Assembly: GCA_023238725.1 (NCBI GenBank)
Contig: CM041548.1
Location: forward strand, 12,982,252-13,046,251
From: Scortum barcoo
Taxonomy: Eukaryota > Chordata > Actinopteri > Centrarchiformes > Terapontidae
Direction of reading: 5' to 3'
Length of the DNA: 64,000 nucleotides
The stretch's first letter is position 1. Each line of letters begins with the position of its first letter. Below the pieces are notes generated by a model, which did no database searches, was not told where the DNA came from, and saw only the letters and a list, made by a program, of their open reading frames with translations. Position numbers and translations under genes: made by a program. Positions 32,001 to 44,380 of this stretch are shown piece after piece.

Positions 32001-35000
32001 AAAATCCATGTCCTCACAAAGTCTTCAGGATTACATCACTAGATTGAAGGGCTCCAGAGAAATTAGGGGGAAAGGGTTTCAAAGAAATAGCATTCACTGC
32101 TGTTCTTCTCTGGTAATCTGGATTATCTGTTCTCACATTGTTCTGTCTGTCCGTGTTTTCTCTCCGCAGATATCTGCATCGCCACCGCAATATCCCTACT
32201 CATGATTCTCATATGTGGCATGGCAACATACGGTGCTTACAAGGTAGATAAGCAGACAACACCGATGAGGTTCAAGCAGACATCTGAACTTGAGAAATAT
32301 CCTGACTTAACCTTTCCTCTTTTATTTCTTCATCTGTTCCCAACCTCTCCCACACAGCAACATGCCGCTTGGATCATTCCATTCTTCTGCTACCAAATCT
32401 TCGACTTTGCCCTTAACACACTGGTAGCCATTAGTGTGGTGGTTTATCCCAACACGGTGCAGGACTACCTCCAGCAGCTGGTGAGAAGCATTTCCTTCCA
32501 ACTCAAACACCTGCTTCTTTTTTTTTAACTGCAGGCATCTCTTTGTTCTTGAAATATTGTCAGACGACAAATTAATTTTGAAATCAAGAATTTGTTTACT
32601 GCCTTTAAAGTAAATTTGAGGTATAAAAGATCAAGAACAAGGCTGATGAGGGGTTAGTGTTTCGTCCTGTGGGTAACACTATTAAAGAAGCGGCATTCAG
32701 TGAAAGCAGGTCACTTGGGTATAACACAGGTCTTAGGTATATAAATAGAAAGGTCAATTTTTGTGAGATGCTGGTTTGTAAAAGGGCACTTTCTCCTATA
32801 TTTCTCTCCATTGATTGTTTTCTTTTACTCTCTCAGCCGGGGACATTCCCATACAAAGAGGACATCATGTCCACCAACAACATGTGCCTAGTTTTTGCAG
32901 TCCTGCTCTTCATTGGCTGCATCCTTTCCTTCAAGGTAGGCCCAGAGAGCCGCTCGTCATCCAATTGAATAATGTTGTGTACAGATGCAGAAAAGGGTGC
33001 ACTTCTAAAATATGATATATGCAACACATTACAACAGATTACACACACTCACTTAACGTTTGTTCCCTGTGGAACTGTCTTTTTATAGATTTGCTCATTA
33101 TATTGTGATGTGATGAAGCTATTAAGTCTCAAGCCGACAAAATATATTTTGTCTGTACCCATTACACCGTGCACATCTCTCGCAGCAGGAACCATATGGC
33201 ATGTATAAAGAATCTGCCAGTGTGAACGTTCCCATTATCAATGTTCTCTGTGAGATTATCACACAGTCAGAGAGCAGCGGGTCAGGGACAACAGGAAACC
33301 AACTCCTGTCAAGCTAATTTTCCCTTAATGCATGGATGATTCTCCAAGCGCAGCTATGCTCTGGGGCTCTGGGACGAGATGGGACATGAAGTTGCAGTCA
33401 TCTGTACAATCAAATCAAGTTGTTTCTCCTCTGAGCTCGAATTGGAAATGTTCTTGGCAGATATCCAAAGCTGGAGCCGGGGTTTTATGATAGGAAGCAG
33501 CCACTGGAAGATCCACTGCTGGACTACCAGAGAGAGGAGTTCACATAAATGTCACGTCTCTTGTAGAGAGAGCTTTGCTGCACAGATGGGGCAGTTGAGC
33601 TGCTTATTGCTTTAAATTTCTGCGTTGAGGGCCAAATATCGATGTGCGCTTGCTCAAAGCACAAAACTAATCGTGAAATTTGCAAAGCAAAAATTAATAA
33701 AAGCCTATTTTTATCGAGGGCTGCATATACAGTATATCTTACAGTATATCTTAGTGTAGTGACCACAGTTGAGTCACTTCTCTGGAAAGTTGCCAGATCT
33801 GAAGCCTCAAGGACGCATTCAGCTCTCAGCGCAGAGGCAACACCTGCTAAAGTTCCTGCCGAAGCCGACATCCTCCACTTGACTGCACTTAGCATGAATG
33901 ACAGATACACACAGGCAGGAAGAGGGACAGCTGGAGACAGAGGAGAGAAGGATGTGGGATAAAGTGAGATGTAGATGGATGAACAAAGAGACGGCAACAG
34001 CATGTCATAGAGAGTATATGGACAAGGTGGACTACCTCTAGACTGTTATTTTCCCAAAAGACAAAATGTGTATTTTGAAATCAAGGATAGAACAAAAAAA
34101 ATTGGATAACGGGCAAAATCAAAATTTGTTATTTTGTATGATCAAAATAATAAGTTATCATATCTATGGGGTTGTTTTAATTTTGCATACAACACTGCAG
34201 TGCAAAGACTGAGGAGGTCAGCTCAGCAGATGGTAAAGTGATTGGCGAGTAGGCAGCCTGATTTCCTGGTTGGTCGGTTGCGCTTACTCCTGGCAGAGAG
34301 GTACCGACTCAGCAGGCTCCTCACACATATGCACAATGAACCTCCTGTTCTTCTGCCAAGTCAGACGAACCTAAACCCCAGTGCCACCACGGCCTTACTG
34401 GGGGCTGGAGATTCCTGATGAGTTGCCTTGGCTAAAATGGTGGCAGAAGACCAAGAGGGGTGACGCTGTTGGGGAAAATGTCCACACCTGAAAGTGTCTT
34501 ATATTTGTACAACTGAAATGAATCGCAGTGTGTCCTGATCTGTCCCGTAGCTGACATGTGGCAGCCTGTATCAAGTAGCAGTATGATGCATCTGTGCCAT
34601 CATTATTCCTAACCTTGATGAGCAGATGAGATCATAGCAAGCATCTGTACTAATGAAAAGTGGGGACATTGACATTGACTGCTAAAGGTCACTGTGTCTT
34701 CTCTGTTTTCACCTCCTGGTGACAGGCCTACCTGATTGGCTGCGTGTGGAACTGCTACAGATACGTGAGCGGCAGGGGCACCACGGAGGTCCTGGTTTAT
34801 GTCACCACCAACGACACCACGGTGAGTCCTCACGTCCAACCTCAAGGACACACAGAAAATCCCTCTCACTCAGATCATCATATAATTGCATTTGCGCAGC
34901 ATTGATTTTTTTTTTTGGCTTACAAGCTTGCCTTATGTAAGGTGAAGATAATTCTGATAAAGGCTTTGCAAAAGTTATTTTCATGACCATGCTTTGCACT

Positions 35001-36960
35001 TTAACTTAAATATAGTTTGTCGAAAGTTCAACATCTGTGAGGTTCTGTTGATCTACACCAAAATATAGACTACATTTGATTTTTTATGTTATTGCAGTGC
35101 AATGAGTTGATACCTCTAAATGCACAAGGTAAGGATTGTAGGCATTAATGTTGTAATGTACATCAATACGATTACGTAGCTTGAATTGTGCTTAGAGCAG
35201 CAGTATAATACAATATTTAATTTTTAAAACAAACTAGTCATCACTAACCTCAACCTCAGAATTGAAAGTTAAATGAATCGTATGTAAAGCAGGAATAAAG
35301 GATCGATTTTCTGTTCAGTGTGGGAAATATCTCATGAACTGGGCTGTTTTCTGTAGCCATAGATGTTACATTACCAAGAAGGAAAAGTACAACCCCACAC
35401 ACAATTTAATAACATTTTAATGACTGTTTCAGTATAAGAAAGAAAAAGTACTCATGTATAACTTGTAATCTGTTTAAATGTCTTTATTTATATGCTGTAT
35501 ATCGTAAAAATGTAACTTTCAAAATGAAATTCAAAACATTATATTTGGAAAGTATTTTATCCTTTGCCTCTTTATTTTGTGGTCAGCATATCATTTCACA
35601 TGCCAAATAACTTTTCCATTCCCATGAGGTTCAGGTTAGTGAGATCATGCTGTAAAATCAATAACCTGTGATGTCATAGAGTAGCATCCAGTCACAGTCT
35701 CTACATACATGCACACGTGACAATGCTACGTGTAGTATTTTAACCATTAATTAATTATTGCCAAATTAGCAATGACATGAAAATTAGAAAGTTGTTTTTG
35801 ATATTAAGTCAAACAAGAGAAGAACAGAACAGAGCTGTGAGGTAAATTATAGGAGTTTGTAGAAACCCTAATTGATAATTAACAGTGTGTCGTAGACACC
35901 AGTAGAATAGCGTAAACAGTGTAAATGTCGATAGCGTCAGGTCGTCAGTGTTGTCGCTGTGCAGTTTGTCTCTTTACTGTCTGTGACAGTCAGTGAAGTG
36001 ACATTGGTGCTGTGAGTAGCAGTACAGTAGGTGCTTTAGGTCATCCCGAGGCATGATTGGCTGGCTGTGCAGAGCCGGGTGTCGTCCTCCTCTGTGTTGA
36101 CTCGGGGTTTCTGAGAGGCTTTAGCGTAGTCATGGTTTCCATTTGTCTGTCTGTCTGTAATCCTCCACGCTGATACATAAGACGTTAATCTGTCTCAATA
36201 TGTAGCACTTCATCTGTCTGTCATTTTGCCCTTGCTGTTGGCGGCCCCGGTTCACACTGTTAATGTTTTTTTAACCTCGCGAAGTAGACTCTACCTGCAG
36301 GAGCTAATACTGTAGGGTCTGATATTACATTGTGTGTTGGATGGCCTTTCAGCAAATTTTGAATGTGTGTCCGTTACTGTCACTGTCCACTAAGGATATG
36401 ATGGAAAATAAGAAATGTTTTTAAAAAAACAGTTTTTGTTAATATATACTTTCAACTTAGTAAATATCAGCCTTAAAATTACACAGCACAGTGAAATATT
36501 TGTATTTTATATTATAGTAAATTAGTATATTAAATTAGTAGCAATAAAAGCCTTCATTTTATTATATAAAAATTAAAAATGAAATCACATATGTTGATAA
36601 AATACTAATAATATCACTAAGCTAATTGAAAGAGGACATGCGTGTATACGATAAAGGCAACTGGGTCAAAGTGAAGGCCACAGCATGAATTTTAATTTAG
36701 GGAAGAATCAGGAAACAAAGTACGCAAACGCAACTAATATCTGTGCCACACGGTTTACACAGGTTAAAAGCCTGAATGATGACGACATGATTTTATCGCT
36801 CTCTCTGCACACAGAGGTGAATAAATAGAGCTCTCCATCTATTTTTGCTAATAAAAAGCCAGCAGTGTGTCTAAATGGCTTTTTACTGCCTCGGACATCA
36901 AGTACTCAGCTGCTTATCTGCCGTGCTTTTATATAAATGCCATTAAAATGCACGAGGGTC

Positions 36961-36998
<38 letters not shown>

Positions 36999-38453
36999 CC
37001 CTCCTCCCTCCCTCAATATATCTCTGTCCGTCCCCCTCTCTTCTGGACATGTTACATAATTGTCTGCTTGTCCGCTTCATTTCAAATCCTCCCTGTGATG
37101 TGTTTGCCGGGCCTCCCTGGCTGTTTCACAATTCCATCCCCTCTGAGCATATTCTCTCTCTCCTCTCTCTCTCTCTCTCACTGAATTAGCAGCAGCGCTG
37201 GTTTTATAACACCATTTACAGAGAAAGACCTCAGATGGAAAGAAGGCGATCTGGCCTCTAAATCTCAGGGATGTGTGCGTGTGTGGATATTTTCCTTGCA
37301 GCAAGTAATGCCTTCTAAAGGGGCGGAAAAAAGAAACATGCAAGAGTTACTCTGTCTGAAATAACTTTGGATGTGAGATGACAGAAACTGTCCACCACTT
37401 GATCTGTGTCTTGATCTGCTAATGTGTATATCTCTGCAGTATAACCTTAAAAATTACCCATTAAATGACAAAAGTAGTGACCTGACACTAACGCTACTTT
37501 CTGATAACTGTTCCACAATACATTGATTTTTTTATGGGAAATAGCAGCAGTGTCGCTCTGTGCCTGTCACTGATGACAGAAAATAATAATTTTAAATTTA
37601 ATTTTAAAGTGTTCAAACTGTCATATGCTGCTCACTACAGAGTAAACTACTGTGTTTATTATATAGGGAGGAGTGATTCACTAAACGTGGCACTTATTTC
37701 AGACACAGATTATAGTGAGACAATGCAACTTTTGCTTAACAGCAGCCTCTGTGGCCACAAGTGACAATTGCAGAAGAATTATAATGATAACTAAAATGTA
37801 TAAAATATCAAGTCAGTGTAATGTCAGTCATTTCTACCTGAAGTTGAAAATTGAAGCCATAAGTCATGGTTATACCAGACAAAGCAAGGGTACATCAGCC
37901 AAGTGTATTGAATTGTTGAGTGGTGCATTTTATTGCTCTTTAATTCAACTTTTAATTTGTAAGATAAGAATATTGAAGAATATATTGAAGAATATTCTTC
38001 TTTCAGAAGGTATATAGTTTCACTTAAGTGCTGAAGTTGAAATACGAAGTATTGTAAAATAAAATATGAGTTTAAGCTTGGAAGTTTATTCCTGGTCTTT
38101 GTCAAACAGTTTGTCTAACAATAAAATCTGAGCTCACTCACTCATTAGCTTTTTTTGATGTTTTCAGCAATACCTCACAGGCGTCCTCAGCAAACGGAGC
38201 GGGCTCAGTTGTGTTTGCTAAAGAACACCATGAGATGCTGAAAAACCTAGTGAACAGAAAATATGTTCAACCACTGAACTCCATGTGTCTTATAAAGCTA
38301 AACATCAGGACATCACAATATTGTAACGCTTTTTCAAGATTCACTTGAGGCATATTTTGTTTTTTCTTTGCATTTCAGGTTCTGCTGCCACCGTACGAGG
38401 AGGCCATCGCCATACCACTGAAGGAGCCCCCTCCCCAGTATATGGAGGCATGA
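29089..38453 (+). CDS. laptm4b: Lysosomal-associated transmembrane protein 4B, seven exons
   Basis: Four-helix membrane protein of late endosomes and lysosomes; family members bind ceramide, amino-acid transporters and NEDD4-type ubiquitin ligases. Exons: 29089-29181, 30295-30412, 32170-32243, 32358-32480, 32837-32935, 34726-34821, 38379-38453 (TGA 38451-38453). The frame closes at 225 residues (human 226). The Cys-rich N-terminal stretch CCLCCHVRTGTI precedes TM1. TM2 is about ICIATAISLLMILICGMATY, TM3 IIPFFCYQIFDF, TM4 NNMCLVFAVLLFIG. The cytosolic tail has LLPPYEEA and PPPQY, the two PY motifs used for NEDD4 binding and sorting. LAPTM4B rather than 4A is supported by the NDTTVLLPPY tail and by synteny. 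An in-frame stop at 29011-29013 rules out a continuous N-terminal extension like the long human isoform. AATAAA at 40400-40405. Confidence 0.95.
30413..32169 (+). other. laptm4b intron 2
   Basis: A 1.76-kb intron. The part 31020-31460 is more GC-rich and complex, with TGATTAAAAACGA-type homeodomain-like words, and may be conserved non-coding sequence. No gene recognised. Confidence 0.3.
32936..34725 (+). other. laptm4b intron 5
   Basis: A 1.79-kb intron with no recognised gene. A 159-codon minus-strand ORF (33524-34003) is low complexity and matches no family. A short tandem duplication of ACAGTATATCTTA lies at about 33730-33750. Confidence 0.4.
34822..38378 (+). other. laptm4b intron 6, with CT microsatellites
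   Basis: A 3.56-kb intron, the largest in the gene. Runs of (CT)n occur at about 36961-36994 and 37148-37179. The segment 36660-36960 is complex, with MEF2-like AT words (CTATTTTTGC), and could be conserved non-coding sequence. No gene recognised. Confidence 0.4.
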
Positions 38454-40420
38454 GAAACGTCCTCGCTGCTGGATCCTATACCCCAAGCACCCCCAACACC
38501 TACTACATCTCCCTCCAACAGTAGGACCCCAATGCCGGCTGGAACATGTTGAAAAACAAGACCAAACAATGTCTTAGAGGCCGGTTTCAGCCTGGATTCC
38601 TGCCACCCTTAGATTAGATTAGGCCGACCCTGAGCCAGCATCGCCATCGACTTTCCCCTCCCCTCCCCTTCCAGCACCACCCTTGGTTGTCGTGATGTAC
38701 TTTCCTCCTCCTCTCGTCTCCTCTGTCCTCCTACAAGGACAGTATCTCAGCAACTTCTGCTCCCATCACCACCACCATCAGCCCTCCCTCTTGGCAGCCG
38801 CTGTCCCCCCGCTGGCAGCGTCTAAACTCTTGCACGCCCTGAACACTCTGTCCCCCAAACTTAATTTGCACTTTTCTTTGAGTGAAACGTGCACCGGTCT
38901 GGCCACCAACTGTTAACCCCCAATACTGTGAATCTCCCTCTTGGTCTTTGTCTAGAAACAAACTACCTGAAGAGAGATAGTGACAGAGAGAGTGAGAAGG
39001 AAAAGCGACACGCGATCAGTTATGCAAGAGCACTTTTTTCAGAAATTGACAAAATTCCTTCATTGAATGTAATGTCGAGGTATTTTTGTATGACTTTTTT
39101 TGTATAACAGCGAAAAAACGGTGAGAAAAAGAAACGAGTTGTGGAAGGCTGTCCTGCTGTGATAAAATATCATCTGTGTAACTGCTTGTTTCTGCAGGAA
39201 ATCGTATTGGGAAAAAAAGGCTCCCTGACCAACAACAGCTACGTCTTCCTTTTGTATCAATGTCACACGCTGTCTGTAAACCTGTACTCTATTGACTGCC
39301 CGTGAAAAACTGTTGATTTCTATCACGACGACCCAGATTGCCTTCCAGTCCATTTCCCCGTCTCTGAAAAGTTAAAAGACTGGTGTTGATGCGACGATCC
39401 AGTGAAGCACTTATTGCAATCGTAAATGTGTTTTTTTCACTTTCTCAGCACTGCAGATTCACATCCAAAAAGGCAATACACACACTGTAACATGTAAAAT
39501 GTGTAAACATTGGTGTGTGCAAATGTTTCTGTTAAGACGTCTGTCTTTTTGTGTGTCTTTATTGTTTTTTGTTTTTGTTTTTTTACATGGGGCATGGTGT
39601 GTAATTTGATCTATTTAGTTGAGCTAACTTAGCTGGACTGAGGACATTTTCCTATAAAGAGTGCTGTATATGCAGAGACATGTATGTATGTGTGTATGTG
39701 TGTGTGCGCTGCCTGTGACGTCACAGTGTAACTCCTAGGCCCTTTACGTGTAGTAACATTTGTTTTGCACATGCAGTGATATCACGTCGAGATATTTCCC
39801 GTGCTTGTGACCTTTTTGAAATTAACAATGGATGGGCATCTAAAGCATTGATTTAGCTTAGCATAGTAGCACAAAACCAATATACAATATATGAAGCTAA
39901 GAAGCGAGATGCTCGTCTTTTGCCTGGAACTGTTTAGGCAATAAGTTGAGAAATAATAATAGAACAGTCAGTATTAGATAAGCCTAATCCCATTTTTTCC
40001 AGTAATTCCTAAGTAGTGTTTGCTATCAACAGAAAAAAAACATTAAATCAGAGTTACATCTTTACCAACCAGACTATGCAACAGTGCATTCAACAGCTCT
40101 TTCAACCTGGAAACATGTCCCATGAAGTAGTGCTCCGTTTATTACTAATACTGTAGTTGTAGCCATTTGTTGGCCCCATTCGTCGTTGTCCCCATGTGAA
40201 TTATGACCATTTGCAAATCCAACAAAGCTGAAAATGAAATTGCACTTTAAAAGTCAGTGTGAGCTCACTGAGAACTGACATGTTTGTGTTTCGCTCCATC
40301 TTCACCACGCTATGCTGTAACCAAGTGGTTCTAATCATATGCTTCCCAATCATACACGTCCTCTTGTTGGATCTGCATGAGCTCATGTTCATTCTGAATA
40401 ATAAAAAGCTAAATCAGTCG
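38454..40420 (+). other. laptm4b 3' UTR
   Basis: About 2 kb of non-coding sequence after the stop, C-rich at first (38640-38860) and AT-rich later, reaching AATAAA at 40400-40405. Other A/T-rich signals lie just beyond 40.5 kb. Confidence 0.45.
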
Positions 40421-43400
40421 ATGTCTGCTGCTGGATTTATTCATCGAGCCCAATACTTTCTTTTGTTTGGTTTAACTACTTGAGCTTTTATTATCATCTT
40501 AAATAAAACAAATTTAAAAAAGCAGTTTGTGAAGGAAAGTTGGCTGAGGAAAAACGTTCTTTATCAGGACATATTTTAGTGAATAATCAGTTCTTTTTGA
40601 TTTACAATTTATTTTAGACTTTTCACAAAAGTTTTTGAAAGGATATAGAAGCACGTATAATGGTGTAACTGATGGGATGTCTTTTTAATCACTTGTGGGA
40701 TGGTCCAAATATTTTGCCATGAAAACAAATGTAAGTAATAAACTAAATTTTAAGTAAGCTCAAAGATACAACAGGCACAAATAAAATATAGAGAGAGCAG
40801 ACAACAATATTGTTTTTCAGAATTAAAAACTTTATCTTCCTATTTTATTGGCCTTCTACCAAGTAATACAAACTCTACATCTAAAATAAAAGGAGTTGAT
40901 TTAAAAAGGGTTTTACTAATAACATTAACAATGGCTTCAGCATGCACAATACCAGGACCCAACCGACGCAGCTAAATGGGATTCAGCCATCATTCATTAC
41001 ATCATTTACACTTTTCCAACATCAAAATATCTTCTGTGAAATAATTCAGAGTCATATTTGGCATTAGTTAGTGTGAACTACTGTATTAAAACTGGGATTC
41101 GACCGGTCCCCTGTGGAGCTATGTGGTTATTGGAGCTGACCAAACAGCATGCCCATCCTATTCAAATTACAGGGTGTGTGTGTCTTGTGATAGGGGGAGT
41201 TGGCATCTTGGGAAACACCACTCAACAAAAATTGAGTGCATCACAGGCTGAAATTGAGCACAGTGGCTCACCGAAAGGCTGACTGGAGCGGTCAGATGCC
41301 AAGAAACTAAATCAGCATGTAACTGCAAATGTTTGAGTTTCCTTAGTTTTCATCTAGACTTTTCTTTTTTATCAGTCCCATTCTCTCTGATTCCAAAGAC
41401 TTAATAAGCAGTCCATGCAAATGATGCAGCTTCTCTGCACATATACCCCGTCAGTACTTCATTACTGGATCTGACCTCTAAAGTTTTGAGAATATGAGCA
41501 CTCAGAATATGGGAGCAGAAAATTCAGCATCCCTCGGTGTGGACGAACAAGCTGGCAGGTCAGTGAGGATTTACCCGCTTGTCTCAAAATGGACGCTGGC
41601 ATTACCTTGGATCTGACAGTAGGCTACCAGACAGACACGCTCACCTACTTTCTGCCACTGGGATCAGGGCAGTGGAAAAAAAAAAAAAAACCCACAAGTG
41701 GGTCACATTCTGTCTCTTTTCTTGTGGAAATGCCTGTTGGATGCAGAATGAGGGTTGTACAATAACAAAGGCTTCAAAAAAAGGGGGGAGATATTTGTGA
41801 AAAAGGTTCAAAAGGTCACAAGAGCCAAATGGTGGTTTTGCAAAATACTTTGCATGACCTGGATAACGTTCAAACTGGCCTCTAAAATTCTCCAGTATGA
41901 ACATTTTACCCTGAAGCAGACTGTTAAAAATGCACCATGCAACATCTACTAGGAAATGAATAAAGATTCCAAATACTTTAGGGATACTGCCTAGTATTAC
42001 AGCTCCCAAAGGCTCTGTAAAAGGGTGTAAAACTCCACTGACCAAAGTGATCTTGAAAAAAAAAATCTGCTGCCCTGTGTTTGGGATTTCTGATTCAAAC
42101 TTTGCCCTCATTTGGTGCAAGGGGCATGTGCTGCACGTGAACAGATCATCTGGGATGATTTCATTCGATTTAATTGGGAATCAGGAAAACGGCTTAGGGA
42201 AGCAGCGAGTGGAAAAAGTGGGCCAAACCGCTGGATGGATGCTGGACGGCTTATATCTCTGACTCTGGGTGGACTCGCCGCCACAGTTTCAAATGTATGC
42301 CAAAAATTAATCTGACACTGGATCTTGAAATTGACGGGAGGCCCTTACAGAATAATATCATATCTTGCCTGTTCTTTCTGAACCTTTGAGTGACTGTAGA
42401 TGGCATCTGGCTGTTGCTGGTATTCAGGTTTTCAGGCTGGGATGACCCAAACTGAGATGACCCTGATGACATCACTGGGGTTAAACATTTTCTCCAGAGC
42501 AACCTGATGCATTTTTCAAGATAACATTTTTTTCAGAGCGAGCAGTACTAAACATGACAAACATACACTCATGTTGATATGTAAAATCTGTGGAGCGCCT
42601 CTAACATGACCCTCGCACATCTAATTAGATTTGTTTGTTTATAATTTGTTTATTTATTTAATTTTTTTTTTTTTTGGGGAAGTTATTATTTTTAGATAGG
42701 ACAGCTGAAGATGGACAGAAAAGGAGGGAGAGAGAGGGGGGAAGACATGCAGCAAAGGGACTCCAGCCGGGAATCAGACCGGGGTCCAATGCGGTTAGGC
42801 CCTACCGACTGAGCCACCCGCGCCACGTGCTGTTCAGTTATTTTTGTGGAAATAAAACACAGCGTTCACCTTGGTTAAAAACGTGTGTTATGTATTAGTG
42901 TGGTATTCTGTATCACTGTACAGATGGCCACTGCTTAGAGCCACAAAAACACCTGCGTCAGCCTCAGTTTGATGTCAGCAGTTACAGATGAAAGGCTTAA
43001 TCAGCTTTATCCACCTATGCTACCAAACTGCCCTTCAGCAAGGCACTCAGCTCCCACCATCAGCAGCAGAGCACATTTGTAGCATTGCTGTGCCCTCTCT
43101 GGAAATGCAGAGCTGCATGAAATCACATTTCTTTCTATCTGCCCCCCTCTAAAGTTAAATATGTAAGTCACTGGGGGTGGCAGGAGCTCCGACATGCTTT
43201 TCAATCCACACGTGGTGTGAACCCACAACCTGTAGTGGTTGTGACATTAACGTGCTTGACGCAGCTCCACGAGGATTTGAAAGTAAAGCTACTTCTTCGG
43301 TTAGAAGTGCAGAATTACAGCTTGGTGGTGGATTCATCCGGTCTTACTTCGGCTGCAGAACTGTGAAACAAACCTTGTGTTAGAACACAAACAAAATGTC

Positions 43401-44349
43401 ATCTTTACACTGTTTTAACCCCCTCATTAAAGAAGACTGCTTTTTTTAAAAATAGATCGGCAACCATTATTTGGAAGGAGATACTTCCTCTACTGGAAGT
43501 CATCTTGGCTTAGAAGCTTAACTTTAAACTAGAAACATAAATAAAGCTAAGTGCAGCTACAAGTCATTTTCCAGACAGTGATTATGTGGGTCTGCACCAT
43601 GATATCACACATGAAAAAAGAAGCCCAATAGAGGATGACGAACCTTGTTTCACCAGCTGAACTGTACAATGGCTTAATGATACAAGTAATTATGGGCTGG
43701 GGCACAGCTGTCTGTCACGTCAGTCTGCACGATGGCTTCAAATGTGAACTTTTTATAGAGCCTTTTTCTTTGGTTGGTGGCTAAAAACAAAAAGCCACTT
43801 TGTTCTTGGCGTCGGGAAGTATATTGACACCTACAAGAAGGAGGACATAAACGGTGTGTGTGACAGAGGCGGCCATCACCCTCTAAATCCTTTAATACCT
43901 CTGAAGGGAGTGTCCTTACTCGATTACAGTCAACAGGCCTCAGCTATTACAGCAGGCAGTCATCTCCAAGGTTTATGTAAGTGACAAAAAACACTTCAAG
44001 ATCAGCGGGTGTGTAATTTCAACATCAGCAGTGATAAGCAGTCAGTTGGATGATGACATCATTTACACACAAACATAATCCTGTTGTCATGCTTTGCTGC
44101 ACAAGTCTCTAAAGAAAGATCAACTCCTGAGGTATCTCTGACGTTTTCTGCAGATTGTTTCGTATTGTAAACAGCTCTGCAGAGAGGAGAGGAAATCCCT
44201 GACACAGACCTTCAAAATGCCAATGAGGAGTAACCTCATCTGAGAAACAGCACACTGGTGCTCTCTGGTGGACACATGCAGGAATAACATTGGCACAGTG
44301 GTGAGTGATCAGAAATCACAGGACAGCACAGTGTACCGTTAAAGCCGAT
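40421..44349. other. Intergenic region laptm4b to rpl30; matn2 not seen
   Basis: Apart from the SINE at 42.66-42.83 kb I recognise nothing here. In human the large MATN2 gene sits in this interval, but no EGF or von Willebrand A domain exon is visible on either strand. The 159-codon minus-strand ORF 41641-42120 has no recognisable domain. Confidence 0.5.
42660..42833 (-). mobile_element. tRNA-derived SINE, second copy of the rrm2b intron family
   Basis: On the minus strand: GCGGGTGGCTCAGTCGGTAG (A box), a B-box-like GGTCTGATTCCC, a pyrimidine-rich CCCTCTCTC block, then CATCTTCAGCTGTCCTAT and an A-rich 3' end (poly-T at the left on the plus strand). The order and wording match the SINE at 16.38 kb. 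The (CT)n block is shorter and target-site duplications are not clear, so this copy looks older. Confidence 0.85.
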
Positions 44350-44355
44350 TTTATT
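44350..44355 (-). terminator. rpl30 polyadenylation signal
   Basis: AATAAA on the minus strand, about 26 bases after the rpl30 stop codon. This very short 3' UTR is typical of ribosomal protein genes. Confidence 0.75.
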
Positions 44356-44380
44356 TATAACAACGGGGTGGGGGACAGCT

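Noticed and set aside
33524..34003. 159-codon minus-strand ORF in laptm4b intron 5
   Set aside because: Ser/Leu-rich low complexity, antisense to the host gene, no recognisable motif.
36961..37179. Structured pyrimidine element in laptm4b intron 6
   Set aside because: Two plain (CT)n microsatellites; not next to a splice acceptor.
41641..42120. 159-codon minus-strand ORF between laptm4b and rpl30
   Set aside because: No domain or family pattern, Phe-rich translation from A-rich plus-strand DNA, no splice or promoter context; most likely chance.
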